From assembly GCA_963729275.1 (NCBI GenBank), contig CAVSNH010000013.1, positions 1 to 64,000 of the forward strand: a DNA stretch of 64,000 nucleotides, in the 5' to 3' direction. The position numbers were made by a program, and so were the translations under genes. The stretch's first letter is position 1, and each line of letters opens with the position of its first letter. Shown here in pieces: positions 34,376 through 42,672 of this stretch. This DNA is from CAVSNH01 sp963729275 (GTDB lineage: Bacteria; Actinomycetota; Acidimicrobiia; Acidimicrobiales; RAAP-2). The notes beneath the pieces are model-generated. The model ran no database searches. It saw only the letters and a program-made list of their open reading frames with translations, and had not been told where the DNA came from.

Positions 34376-34455
34376 ACCCGGTCGAGTGCCCAGATAAGGC
34401 CGAGCATGACCACCACGAAGGCGACAATGCCGAGCACCGCAAGGAAATCTGCCAT
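34372..34455 (-). CDS. 27-aa membrane peptide at the head of the kdp operon
   Basis: ATG 34455 opens a 27-residue frame: MADFLAVLGIVAFVVVM…WALDRV. It is a single hydrophobic helix flanked by charged ends (Asp3; Asp-Arg near the C-terminus) and lacks the KPEKF ending of KdpF. It is the first gene of the operon and overlaps kdpF by 4 bp. Small peptides at this place occur in other actinobacterial kdp operons as far as I recall, but no function has been assigned to my knowledge. It may be a second small subunit or a translational leader. Confidence 0.65.
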   Translation of the reverse strand: MADFLAVLGIVAFVVVMLGLIWALDRV

Positions 34456-34489
34456 GGCTCGAGCATCACCCCTCGGCCCTCAAATCGGT

Positions 34490-34525
34490 CTGAACCGTCT
34501 CGACAACGGCTGAATAAATTCTGAA
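34490..34525. promoter_or_regulatory. Candidate KdpE operator in the divergent kdp promoter
   Basis: Three direct copies of CTGAA (34490, 34510, 34521) lie in the only AT-rich patch (CTGAATAAATTCTGAA) of the 111-bp spacer between the structural operon and the regulator genes. Spacings of 20 and 11 bp fit the direct-repeat binding mode of OmpR-class regulators such as KdpE. Motif identity is inferred, not known. Confidence 0.4.
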
Positions 34526-34566
34526 CGACCGCCCGACCGTCCCGTCAGCGGCCAACTCCGGCGACA

Positions 34567-36042
34567 ATGGAGGTTGTGCAGCGGCGCATCATTGGATCGG
34601 TCCTCGGGGTGGCCACCGCGCTGGCTCTGGGCGCGGCCATGCTGCCCTTCCGCTCCCATCTCAGCCCGGTCACCGCCGCCCTGGTCATGGTGGTACCCGT
34701 CGTCGTCGGTGCGGCCATCGGCGGCTTCCTCGCCGGGGTGGTGAGCGTCGGAGCCGGCTTTTTAGTCGACGACCTCGTCTACACCCGCCCCTACGGACAC
34801 CTGCAGGTGGCGTCGGGTCAGAACTGGGTGGCGTTGGTCGTCTACGCCGCCGTCATGGTGCTGGTGGCCCGACTGGTGGCGAGCCTGGACGCCAGCCGGG
34901 CCGACGCCCAGCGTCGTGCCCACGGCGCCCGTCGGCTCCTCGAGCTCTCCGAGCTCGTCGTCGAGAAACACTCGGTCGAAGAGCTTCTGCACACCATCGT
35001 GGAGGCGGTGCGCTCGGAATTCGCCGTCTCCGGCGTCTCGCTCCTGGTGGCCGACGGCGATCACTTGGTCGTGGCCGCCGCCGCCGGGGAGGCACTGACT
35101 CCCGACGAGCTCCGCCGGCTCGACCCCCTGGCCGGGGTGCCGGTGAGTGTCGGCACCGGGCCGGGTGAGGCGGACGAGGTCCGGGCCGTGGCCTTGTCCT
35201 CCTCGGAGAACCCTGTCGGCCTGCTGGCCCTCCGAGGGATCCCCCCTTCGGACAGCGACCGCGAGCTCTTGCGAGCCTTCGCCAACCACGCTGCCCTGGC
35301 CGTCGAACGCGCCCAGCTACGTGAGCAGGCGCTGCGGTCCGAAGTGCTGGAGGAGGTCGATGGCTTTCGCCATGCGCTCATGGGCTCCGTCTCCCACGAC
35401 CTTCGTACGCCGCTGGCCACCATGAAAGTGGCGTCATCGACGCTCTGCGACCTCGGTGGCTTGCTCGACGAGAACGAGCGGCGAGAGCTCCACGTGCTCA
35501 TCGACGAGGAGACGGACCGGCTGTCCCGGCTGGTATCGGGTCTTCTCGACCTCAACCGGTTCGACGCCGGCGTCCTCGAGATTCGGCGCCAGCCCACCCC
35601 GGTGCTCGAGCTGGTGAAGGGGGCCATCGACGCCCTCCGGACCAGCCTCGACGGTCGTCCGTTGGTCGTCGACGTGACCGAGGAGATCCCCGAGGTGGGC
35701 ATCGACCGGGTCCTCGTGGGCCAGGCGCTCGTCAACCTCATCGACAACGCAAACCGGCATGCGCCTCCGGGGACGACCATCACCGTCACCGGTACGGTGT
35801 CCGGGGAGGAGGTGATCGTGTCGGTGAGCGACGCAGGTCCCGGGGTGCCGCCCCACGAGCGAGCCGAGGTGTTCGACCGGTTCGTGCGTTTCGACACCGG
35901 AGGGCGATCAGGCCTCGGGCTTTGGATCGCCAAGACCTTCGTCGATGCCCACGACGGCCGGCTCTGGGTCGAGGACACACCGTTGGGCGGCGCCTGCTTC
36001 CGCCTCGGCTTGCCCACCTCCGACGTCGCCGTGGCGCGCTAG
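34567..36042 (+). CDS. Sensor histidine kinase, KdpD C-terminal type
   Basis: A 491-aa kinase equal to the C-terminal half of KdpD. A DUF4118 bundle of about four TM helices spans residues 8-105 (SVLGVATALALGAAMLP, VTAALVMVVPVVVGAAI, WVALVVYAAVMVLVARL). It is followed by a GAF domain (about 115-255), HisKA with His277 in GSVSHDLRTPLATMK, and HATPase_c (LIDNANRHAPPG, SDAGPGVPPHE, RSGLGLWIAKTF). It lacks the KdpD/USP input domains, which occur separately at the other end of the kdpFABC operon. It is followed after 10 bp by kdpE. Confidence 0.93.
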   Translation: MEVVQRRIIGSVLGVATALALGAAMLPFRSHLSPVTAALVMVVPVVVGAAIGGFLAGVVSVGAGFLVDDLVYTRPYGHLQVASGQNWVALVVYAAVMVLVARLVASLDASRADAQRRAHGARRLLELSELVVEKHSVEELLHTIVEAVRSEFAVSGVSLLVADGDHLVVAAAAGEALTPDELRRLDPLAGVPVSVGTGPGEADEVRAVALSSSENPVGLLALRGIPPSDSDRELLRAFANHAALAVERAQLREQALRSEVLEEVDGFRHALMGSVSHDLRTPLATMKVASSTLCDLGGLLDENERRELHVLIDEETDRLSRLVSGLLDLNRFDAGVLEIRRQPTPVLELVKGAIDALRTSLDGRPLVVDVTEEIPEVGIDRVLVGQALVNLIDNANRHAPPGTTITVTGTVSGEEVIVSVSDAGPGVPPHERAEVFDRFVRFDTGGRSGLGLWIAKTFVDAHDGRLWVEDTPLGGACFRLGLPTSDVAVAR

Positions 36043-36052
36043 GAGTCAGCGG

Positions 36053-36766
36053 GTGGCCAAAGTGCTCGTCATCGACGACGACCCCTCGCTCCTGCGGGCG
36101 CTCCGGCTCGGCCTGCGGGCCGGTGGCCACGAGGTGGTTACAGCGGCCAACGGCGAGCAAGGCCTCACCCAGACGGCTCTTTCCGCACCCGACGTGGTGG
36201 TTCTCGACCTCGGGCTCCCCGACATCGACGGACTGAGCGTGAGCCGTCGAATCCGCCAGTGGAGCGAGGTGCCCATCATCATTCTCTCGGCGGCCGGGAA
36301 CGAGTCGCGAAAGGTGGCGGCCCTTGACGGCGGGGCCGACGACTATGTCACCAAGCCCTTCGGGATGGCCGAGCTCGAGGCCCGCATCCGCACCGCTATC
36401 CGACACCGCCGAGCGACGGCCGGTGAGCCGGAGCCGACCTCCCTCGCCGTCGGCCCTCTCGAGCTCGACCTCGTGCACCACGAGGCTCGGTTTCGGGGTG
36501 CGGTGGTGGAGCTCACCCGGAAGGAATTCGACGTGCTCGGCTTCCTGGCTTGCAACGCCGGGCGCACCTGTACCCACCAGATGATCCTCTCGGCGGTCTG
36601 GGGATCGGGCTACGGCCGCGAGGCGCAGTACCTGCACGCCTACGTTCACCGCCTCCGTCAGAAGCTGGGCAAGGGTGCTGCCGACTTCATCAAGACCACG
36701 CCCGGGGTCGGGTACCGCCTCGAGGACCCCGAGACGGCAGCCATCGACTCGCGGCCCCGGGGGTGA
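36053..36766 (+). CDS. kdpE: Response regulator KdpE
   Basis: A 237-aa OmpR/PhoB-class regulator. The receiver domain has acidic pocket IDDDP (8-10), phospho-acceptor Asp52 in VVVLDLGLPDIDG, conserved Ser/Thr in IIILSAAG and Lys101 in VTKPFGM. The winged-helix DNA-binding domain runs from VELTRKEFDVLGFLACNAG to YVHRLRQKLGK and TTPGVGYRLED. The GTG start at 36053 is ten bases after the kinase stop. It most likely activates kdpFABC in response to both neighbouring kinases. Confidence 0.95.
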   Translation: MAKVLVIDDDPSLLRALRLGLRAGGHEVVTAANGEQGLTQTALSAPDVVVLDLGLPDIDGLSVSRRIRQWSEVPIIILSAAGNESRKVAALDGGADDYVTKPFGMAELEARIRTAIRHRRATAGEPEPTSLAVGPLELDLVHHEARFRGAVVELTRKEFDVLGFLACNAGRTCTHQMILSAVWGSGYGREAQYLHAYVHRLRQKLGKGAADFIKTTPGVGYRLEDPETAAIDSRPRG

Positions 36767-36818
36767 GGGCGGCGGAGAATGGTGCCGACCCCGGCCACCC
36801 AGGTGTAAGGGTGCAGGC

Positions 36819-39725
36819 ATGAGTCGAGGCACCCTCCGCCTGTACCTCGGAGCCGCGCCGGGCGTGGGCAAGACCTACGCCATGCTCAACGAGGGGTGGC
36901 GCCGCAAGGAACGCGGCACCGACGTCGTGATCGGCTGGGTCCAGGAGCATGGCCGGCCACAGACCGACGCCCAGATCCGCGACCTCGAGGTCTTTGCCCG
37001 ACGTAGCGTCGAGTACCGCGGCCAGACCTTCGAGGAGATGGACACGGAGGGGCTGATCGAGCGCAACCCCACGCTCGTCCTGGTCGACGAGCTCGCCCAC
37101 TCCAACGTGCCCGGGTCCACGCACGCCAAGCGGTGGCAGGACGTCGAGGATCTGCTCGAAGCCGGCATCAACGTCATCTCCAATCTCAACCTGCAGCACC
37201 TCGAGTCCCTCAACGACGTCGTCGGACGCATCACGGGAGTCGAGCAGCGGGAGACGGTCCCGGACCCGTTCGTGCGCTCCGCCGACCAGATCGAGCTGGT
37301 CGACATGGCTCCGGAAGCGCTGCGGCGGCGGATGGCCCACGGCAACATCTATCCGCCCGAGCGTATCGACACGGCTCTCGCCAACTACTTCCGGCCGGGC
37401 AACCTCATCGCCTTGCGCGAGCTGGCACTGCTGTGGGTGGCGGACCGTGTGGACGAGGAGCTCACCGACTACCGCGAGCGTCACCACATCGCAGGCCCCT
37501 GGGAGACCCGCGAACGGGTGCTCGTCTCGGTCACCGGAGCCCGAGGCAGCGCCGAGCTCATTCGCCGGGCTGCCCGCATGTCCATGCGGACCAAGGCCGA
37601 GCTCATCGGGGTCCATGTTCGGACCGACGAGACGATCACGCAGTCTGGTTCCGAGGGGCTGGTGGCCAACCGAGCCCTCCTCGACGACCTCGGTGGCCGC
37701 TATGTCGAGGTGGTCGGAGCCGACGTGGCCGACGCCCTCGTCAGCGTCGCTCGGAGCGAGAACGCCACCCAGCTGATCATGGGGGCGACCCACCGCAGTC
37801 GGATCACCGAGCTGGTCCGGGGGTCGGTGATCAACTCGGTCATCCGGGCCGCCGGAGGATCGCTCGACGTGCACGTCATCGCCACCGACGAGCGACGCCG
37901 CACGCGGGTTTCCGTGGCCGACAAGGACCAGCCGCCTCCGGCGACCATCGAGGGCGATGTGGCCCATCCCGGCGACGCCGAAGGTCCACACCGCCACGTG
38001 TCGGTGGGCCGCTGGCGGACCGTGCTCACTCCCGTTTCGATGCGGCGCCAGGCGACCGCGCTTCTGATCGGCCTGGTCGGCTTCCCCCTCCTCACGCTCA
38101 TCCTCACGGCCAACCGTTCACAAGTCGGACTGTCGACGGCGCTGAGCGCCTATCTGATCCTGGTCATCGCCATTGCCGTGGTCGGCGGGGTCGGTCCGGC
38201 CCTGCTCGGCTCAGTGGCCGGCTTCCTTCTCCTCAATTGGTACTTCAGCCCACCCATCCACACCTTCACCATCGCTGACACCCGTGACATCGCGGCACTA
38301 GCGATGTTCCTGTTGACGGCCGGCGTCGTGAGCGTGCTGGTCGACATCTCCGCCCGCCGCACGGAGGCGGCCAACCGCGCCCGGGCCGACGCCAGAATGC
38401 TGGCCCGTGCCGCCGGCCGGATGCTCGCCTCGGAGGGCGACCCTCTGCCCGCTCTCCTCGGCGAGCTGACGATTGCCTTCCGGGTCACGTCGGCGTCGAT
38501 CCTCCGCAATGTGGTGGAGCGCAACCCCTTCGGCGTGACCTCGGCGACCGACGCTCAGGGCCGGGACCGATGGACGACGGTGGCGTCAGTCGGGGATCAG
38601 CCACCCCTTGCTCCTGTCGAGGCGACGGCGGTGGTGCCCCTCACCGACCGCGAGGTGCTGGCCCTGTCGGGCCGGCCCATGAGCCCCGGGGACCGTGAGA
38701 TCCTCACCGCCTTTGCCGCCCAGCTGGCCACGGCGCTCACCACGGGGCGCCTTCACGACGAGGCCGCGGCGGCCGAGACCGAGGTGCGCGGTTTGCAGCT
38801 GGGGTCCGGATTGTTGGCCGCAGTTGGCCACGACCTGCGCACGCCGCTTGCCGCCATCAAGGTCGCCTCGTCCAGTTTGCTCTCCGACCATCTGAGTTTC
38901 GGGCCCGACGAGACGCGGACACTGCTCCAGACCATCGACGAGGAGGCTGACCGGCTCTCCGGTCTGGTCGAGAACCTGCTCGACCTCAGCCGCCTTCGCA
39001 CCCGTACCCTCGAGGTGCTGGACCGGCCCGTCGACGTGGCCGACCTCGTCGAGGCGGCGGTGGCCAGCGTCTCTCCCGAGCAAGAGCCCATCGTCACGGT
39101 GCCCGAGGACCTCGCCCCCGTTCGCACCGACCCCTTCCTGGTCGAACGGGCCCTGGCCAACCTCATCGACAATGCCGTGCGCCACGGCGGAAGCGAGAGC
39201 GTCCGCATCGAAGCCGGCGCCGTTCCCGTGGCTGGTCGGGTCGACATCCGGATCGTCGATCGTGGACCCGGAATCCCCCGCCAGGAGCGTGAGCGGGTGT
39301 TCGAACCGTTCCATCGGACCGCCTCCCGGGAGGTCCGACCGGGCGTAGGTCTGGGGCTCACCGTGGCCCGCGGCTTCATCGAGGCAGTCGGCGGCAGATT
39401 GGAGATCGAGGACACCCCGGGAGGCGGGTGCACCGCGGTGGTGCGTCTCCCCGTGCTCCCCCACGGCGACGCCGATGGGCGTGTCGGTGAGCCGCCGCCC
39501 GACGAGTTGCACGTGGTCGATGACGTGGACATGGTCCACGAGGAACTGGACGAGTTGGACGACACGGCCGGGCGTCGAACCAGCCCCTGGGTGCCGGAGA
39601 TGCCCGAACAAGCGTCCGATGCGGGAAATTCTGAGCCGGCGCCCGCCGGCGAGCCGGCCGGCGCTTCGGACGGCCGGCCGGCGACAGTGACGTCGGACCC
39701 TGCCGGCTCGTCCGGCGATCACTGA
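36819..39725 (+). CDS. kdpD: Full-length sensor kinase KdpD
   Basis: 968 aa with all KdpD domains. Walker A GAAPGVGKTYAML is at 11-23 and Walker B LVLVDELAHSNVPGS near 90. A USP domain (RVLVSVTGARGSAELIRRAA … MGATHRSRITELVRGSV) spans about 228-360. A DUF4118 four-TM block (LLIGLVGFPLLTLILTA; LSAYLILVIAIAVVGGVGPALL; IAALAMFLLTAGVVSVLV) spans about 410-520. Then come GAF, HisKA with His671 (GHDLRTPLAAIKVAS) and HATPase (NLIDNAVRHGG; DRGPGIPRQE; GVGLGLTVARGF). An unusual acidic and proline-rich tail of about 90 residues follows the kinase core. The ATG at 36819 is 52 bp after kdpE. Confidence 0.96.
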   Translation: MSRGTLRLYLGAAPGVGKTYAMLNEGWRRKERGTDVVIGWVQEHGRPQTDAQIRDLEVFARRSVEYRGQTFEEMDTEGLIERNPTLVLVDELAHSNVPGSTHAKRWQDVEDLLEAGINVISNLNLQHLESLNDVVGRITGVEQRETVPDPFVRSADQIELVDMAPEALRRRMAHGNIYPPERIDTALANYFRPGNLIALRELALLWVADRVDEELTDYRERHHIAGPWETRERVLVSVTGARGSAELIRRAARMSMRTKAELIGVHVRTDETITQSGSEGLVANRALLDDLGGRYVEVVGADVADALVSVARSENATQLIMGATHRSRITELVRGSVINSVIRAAGGSLDVHVIATDERRRTRVSVADKDQPPPATIEGDVAHPGDAEGPHRHVSVGRWRTVLTPVSMRRQATALLIGLVGFPLLTLILTANRSQVGLSTALSAYLILVIAIAVVGGVGPALLGSVAGFLLLNWYFSPPIHTFTIADTRDIAALAMFLLTAGVVSVLVDISARRTEAANRARADARMLARAAGRMLASEGDPLPALLGELTIAFRVTSASILRNVVERNPFGVTSATDAQGRDRWTTVASVGDQPPLAPVEATAVVPLTDREVLALSGRPMSPGDREILTAFAAQLATALTTGRLHDEAAAAETEVRGLQLGSGLLAAVGHDLRTPLAAIKVASSSLLSDHLSFGPDETRTLLQTIDEEADRLSGLVENLLDLSRLRTRTLEVLDRPVDVADLVEAAVASVSPEQEPIVTVPEDLAPVRTDPFLVERALANLIDNAVRHGGSESVRIEAGAVPVAGRVDIRIVDRGPGIPRQERERVFEPFHRTASREVRPGVGLGLTVARGFIEAVGGRLEIEDTPGGGCTAVVRLPVLPHGDADGRVGEPPPDELHVVDDVDMVHEELDELDDTAGRRTSPWVPEMPEQASDAGNSEPAPAGEPAGASDGRPATVTSDPAGSSGDH

Positions 39726-39787
39726 CCGGCCTGCTCCTCCGGTCGTTGGCCTCCGAAGGCCGCGTCCGTGCCCATACCATCGGCGCC

Positions 39788-40858
39788 GTGGACAAGGAGA
39801 CGGTGGCCGTCTACGAGCGACGGGGGCGCCAGTGGGCCGCCGGCCATCACCGCCCCGTCCATCGGGCCGAAGCCGAGTCCTTCGCCGAGCAGGTCGAGCC
39901 CGGCGCTCTTCGGTTGGACCTCGGCTGCGGTGCCGGCCGATACCTCCCCATGCTCGGTGAGCCGATCATGGCCCTCGATGCCTCGACGTCCATGCTGGAC
40001 GCGGCACGCTCCATCGTGCCCACCGCGCCCCTTGTCCGTGCTGACATCGAGTGGCTTCCGTTCGGCCGGGGATCAGTCGGAGGCGCCTGGTCGTGGATGA
40101 CCCACCTGCACCTGCCCCGCCACCGGCTGCCCTTGGCCCTCTGGGACGTGCACCGCGTCTTGACGGTGGGGGCACCCTTCCATCTGCAGGTGTTCGCCGG
40201 CGACTACGAGGGTCGCGCCCTGCCTCAGGACACCATCGGTGGCCGCTTCTTCGCCGGATGGACACCCGAGCGGCTGGCCCAGGTGGTCGTCGGTGCCGGT
40301 TTCGATATCGTGCCCGGGTCGGTCGTCGCCGAGGACGACGAGGTCCGGCTGTCGGCCGTGCGGGCCCGGACCCTGGCCGACACGGTGGGAGCCGGGATGC
40401 GGGTCCTCATCTGCGGGGTGAACCCGGCTATCTACTCGGCCGACGTGGGCGTGGGCTATGGACGTCCCGGCAATCGGTTCTGGCCCGCGGCCCTCGAGGC
40501 CGGCCTGGTCAGCCGCGACCGCGACCCGCTCGATGCCCTCGTCGGCCACGGCATGGGCATGACCGACTTCGTCAAGCGGGCCACCCGGACCGCCGCCGAG
40601 GTGACCACGGCCGAATACCGCCACGGCTTCGGCCGGGTCGAACGGCTAGTGGGCTGGCTGGAGCCTGGCGCGGTGTGCTTCGTGGGGCTGTCGGGATGGC
40701 GGGCGGCGGTCGACCCCAAGGCCACCGCCGGATGGCAGCCAACCGGAGTGGCCGGACGCCCGGCCTATGTCATGCCGTCGACCAGCGGACTCAACGCCCG
40801 CACCCCGTTGGCCGAACTGGCCGATCATTTGCGAGCAGTCGTGGACGGGCCGGCCTGA
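39788..40858 (+). CDS. Methyltransferase / mismatch-specific uracil-DNA glycosylase fusion
   Basis: A 356-aa two-domain protein. The N-terminal half is a class I SAM methyltransferase: motif I LDLGCGAGRYLPML, acidic residue in IMALDASTSM, WSWMTHLHLPRHRL and an LTVGAPFHLQVF strand. The C-terminal half (from about 204) is a Mug/TDG-type DNA glycosylase: VLICGVNPAIYSADVGVGYG with the catalytic Asn in GxNP, RPGNRFWPAALEAGL, and MPSTSGLNARTP, the family's wedge/loop motif. E. coli Mug excises uracil or ethenocytosine opposite G. A GTG at 39788 is preferred; an ATG at 39746 adds 14 residues. The fusion is the odd point. Convergent with the ABM gene. Confidence 0.88.
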   Translation: MDKETVAVYERRGRQWAAGHHRPVHRAEAESFAEQVEPGALRLDLGCGAGRYLPMLGEPIMALDASTSMLDAARSIVPTAPLVRADIEWLPFGRGSVGGAWSWMTHLHLPRHRLPLALWDVHRVLTVGAPFHLQVFAGDYEGRALPQDTIGGRFFAGWTPERLAQVVVGAGFDIVPGSVVAEDDEVRLSAVRARTLADTVGAGMRVLICGVNPAIYSADVGVGYGRPGNRFWPAALEAGLVSRDRDPLDALVGHGMGMTDFVKRATRTAAEVTTAEYRHGFGRVERLVGWLEPGAVCFVGLSGWRAAVDPKATAGWQPTGVAGRPAYVMPSTSGLNARTPLAELADHLRAVVDGPA

Positions 40859-40871
40859 CTGTGGCCTGGGC

Positions 40872-41195
40872 TCAGTCGGGGGTGGTCGAACCGCTCTCCA
40901 GACGGATGCCGATGTCGGAGTAGTGCTCAACGTCGGGATCCCCGTGCAGATAGGGGCCGATCTCCGCACGCCACCGCGGAAAGGCATCCGAGCCGCGGAA
41001 GCCGACGGTGTGATCCTCGACCGTCTTCCACTCGATCAGGAGGAGGTAGCGGTCGGCGCGGTCGACGCAGCGGTGGAGGGCCAGCGACATGAACCCGGGT
41101 GACGCGGCCACGATGGGTGCGCCCCGAGCCACCGCGGCCTCGAAGCCGGCGCCCGTCCCCGGCCGAACCTCCACCATGGCGCGCTCGAGGATCAT
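40872..41195 (-). CDS. Antibiotic-biosynthesis-monooxygenase (ABM) domain protein
   Basis: A 107-aa ferredoxin-like (dimeric alpha-beta barrel) protein. It starts MILERAMVEVRPGTGAGFEAAVA, and the family pattern continues FMSLALHRCVDRADRYLLLIEWKTVEDH and FRGSDAFPRWRAEIGPYL. Members are cofactor-less monooxygenases or heme/quinone-handling proteins. Its promoter region consists of tandem 7-bp repeats (41195-41245). Confidence 0.87.
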   Translation of the reverse strand: MILERAMVEVRPGTGAGFEAAVARGAPIVAASPGFMSLALHRCVDRADRYLLLIEWKTVEDHTVGFRGSDAFPRWRAEIGPYLHGDPDVEHYSDIGIRLESGSTTPD

Positions 41196-41245
41196 CGGGT
41201 GTCGGGTGTCGGGAGTCGGGAGTCGGGTCTCGGCGTCGGGCGTCG
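41195..41245. repeat. Tandem TCGGG-type short repeats
   Basis: About seven imperfect 6-7 bp units of TCGGG(T/A)G fill the gap between the ABM and PPOX genes, directly upstream of the ABM start. Copy-number change by slippage could affect ABM expression. Confidence 0.7.
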
Positions 41246-41246
41246 C

Positions 41247-41675
41247 TCAGCGTCCCGGCATGCCGTAGGCGTGCTGGGGGGTGAAGGTGGCGACCACCCT
41301 GCCCTCGGTAACCATGGCCCGTCGGAACTCGTCCCAATCGGGATGCTCGCCGGAGGCGGCCCGATACAGCTCGACCAGGGCCTCGACGGTGGCGTCGTTC
41401 GGATCTCGGGCCGGCTCCGAGAGCGACACGGCGCCGTCCATGACCACATAGGCCCAGAAGTCCTCCCGGGTGACGTACAGCGTGGCGCGCGGGTCACGCC
41501 GCAGGTTCTTCGTCTTCGCCCGCGACTCGGTGATCGAGATGCGGACGGAGTCGTCGTCACCCACGATGTAGAGGATGTTGGACAGCTGGGGCGAACCGTC
41601 CTGGCGTCTGGTCACGAGCACACCGATGCGATGGTCGCGGGCAAAGGCCAGCGCGGCAGGGACGTCGACAGCCAC
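41247..41675 (-). CDS. PPOX-class F420-dependent oxidoreductase
   Basis: A 142-aa split-barrel flavin/F420-binding protein. LAFARDHRIGVLVTRRQDGSPQLSNILYIV is the family opening, RISITESRAKTKNLRRDPRATLYVTRE the middle, and a TEGRVVATFTPQHAYG ending is typical of the Rv1155/Rv2991-like group found in actinobacteria that make coenzyme F420. The GTG at 41675 places the start at VAVDVPAALAF; the frame's 18 upstream codons lack similarity. Confidence 0.88.
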   Translation of the reverse strand: MAVDVPAALAFARDHRIGVLVTRRQDGSPQLSNILYIVGDDDSVRISITESRAKTKNLRRDPRATLYVTREDFWAYVVMDGAVSLSEPARDPNDATVEALVELYRAASGEHPDWDEFRRAMVTEGRVVATFTPQHAYGMPGR

Positions 41676-41858
41676 GGCCCCACCGTAGCGGCAGGTCCGA
41701 GCACGAGCGCCCCGGGGCGACCGACACATGCGTCGACCATTGCCGCCTCAGTGGCGGCGGCCATGAGCTCGGCCGCCTCGGCCCCAGAGCCGTCGAGCCC
41801 CATCCCGATGAGGACTGGCGTAGAGGGTGGTGGTGGGTGGGCGGTGGCGTCGGCCGGG

Positions 41859-42179
41859 TCACCGGGCGCCAGTAGGCGCCGATGCCGGTGGGCCGGCAAC
41901 CGATTGGCCTCGACGGCGCCGGCGCAGCATGCGCCCGAGATCACGCCAGCTCACCGGCTGCGCCCCGAGGGACAGCGCCCGGGCCCGGGCGCGCTCGGGC
42001 ACGTCGTAGTGGCCCTGGTGCGGCCGAGCCTCCTTGTGCTGGTACCACTCACGCCGCATGCCCATCCGGACGGCAAAAGCGTGCAGCTCGTGCTCGTCGT
42101 CGGCCACCAGGTGCGACCAGCGGTCGTCGACGGTCCCGAGCCGGGCCGGCTGACGCCAGTCGTCGAGGTAGACGGCCAT
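41859..42179 (-). CDS. DUF4031 domain protein
   Basis: A 106-aa protein starting MAVYLDDWRQPARLG at the ATG ending at 42179. The DUF4031 pattern is clear: SHLVADDEHELHAFAVRMGMRREWYQHK, HYDVPERARARALSLGA, then a basic C-terminus (GRMLRRRRRG). Function unknown; it is often found near small enzymes in actinobacteria. The frame continues upstream, but that part is an Arg-rich shadow of the adjacent rhodanese gene. The stretch 41676-41858 holds no gene. Confidence 0.8.
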   Translation of the reverse strand: MAVYLDDWRQPARLGTVDDRWSHLVADDEHELHAFAVRMGMRREWYQHKEARPHQGHYDVPERARARALSLGAQPVSWRDLGRMLRRRRRGQSVAGPPASAPTGAR

Positions 42180-42190
42180 CGATGACTGGT

Positions 42191-42556
42191 TCAGACCACG
42201 CGGCCGACGCCGCCGTCGTCGGTGACGACGGGCAGCCCGACCGCTTCCCAGGCCAGCATGCCTCCGGCCAGGTTGCGCACGTCGTAGCCCTCGGCCATCA
42301 AGGCCGAAGCAACCGCGCCCGAACGTCCGCCGACTCGGCACACACAGACCACCGTGCGGTCGGTGGGCACCTCGGCCAGTCGCTCAGACAGCTGTCCCAT
42401 CGGGAGATGGCGAGCGGCCGGCGCATGGCCGGCCTGCCACTCCTCGTCCTCTCGGACATCGAGCAGGTGCGCTCCCTCCTTGACCATGGCTGTCGCCTCA
42501 TCGGGTCCGACCTCACGGGCGGAGGGCGGCATCGGAGACGCATCGGGACCGGTCAC
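42191..42556 (-). CDS. Rhodanese-like domain protein
   Basis: A 121-aa single-domain sulfurtransferase. LLDVREDEEWQAGHAPAARHLPMGQL is the rhodanese CH2A region, TVVCVCRVGGRSGAVASALMAEGYDV carries the active-site Cys in the loop CRVGGRS, and NLAGGMLAWEAVGLPV ends the fold. I start at GTG 42556; ATG 42532 is possible. Upstream of the start are four 16-bp tandem repeats, which an ATG at 42661 would translate as a low-complexity extension. It adjoins the DUF4031 gene with a 11-bp gap. Confidence 0.87.
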   Translation of the reverse strand: MTGPDASPMPPSAREVGPDEATAMVKEGAHLLDVREDEEWQAGHAPAARHLPMGQLSERLAEVPTDRTVVCVCRVGGRSGAVASALMAEGYDVRNLAGGMLAWEAVGLPVVTDDGGVGRVV

Positions 42557-42591
42557 GGCTCTCACGGTAGTGGCCGATCGAAAGCCCGCGG

Positions 42592-42655
42592 CACGGCGCT
42601 GCGCAGCCACGGCGCTGTGCAGCCACGGTGCTGTGCAGCCACGGCGCTGTGCGCC
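42592..42655. repeat. Four tandem 16-bp repeats upstream of the rhodanese gene
   Basis: Four head-to-tail copies of CACGGCGCTGTGCAGC (42592, 42608, 42624, 42640) differ at one to three positions. They sit between the rhodanese start and the 3' end of the cyclase gene, in the expected promoter region. Confidence 0.85.
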
Positions 42656-42672
42656 CACCATGAGTGCCGTCC

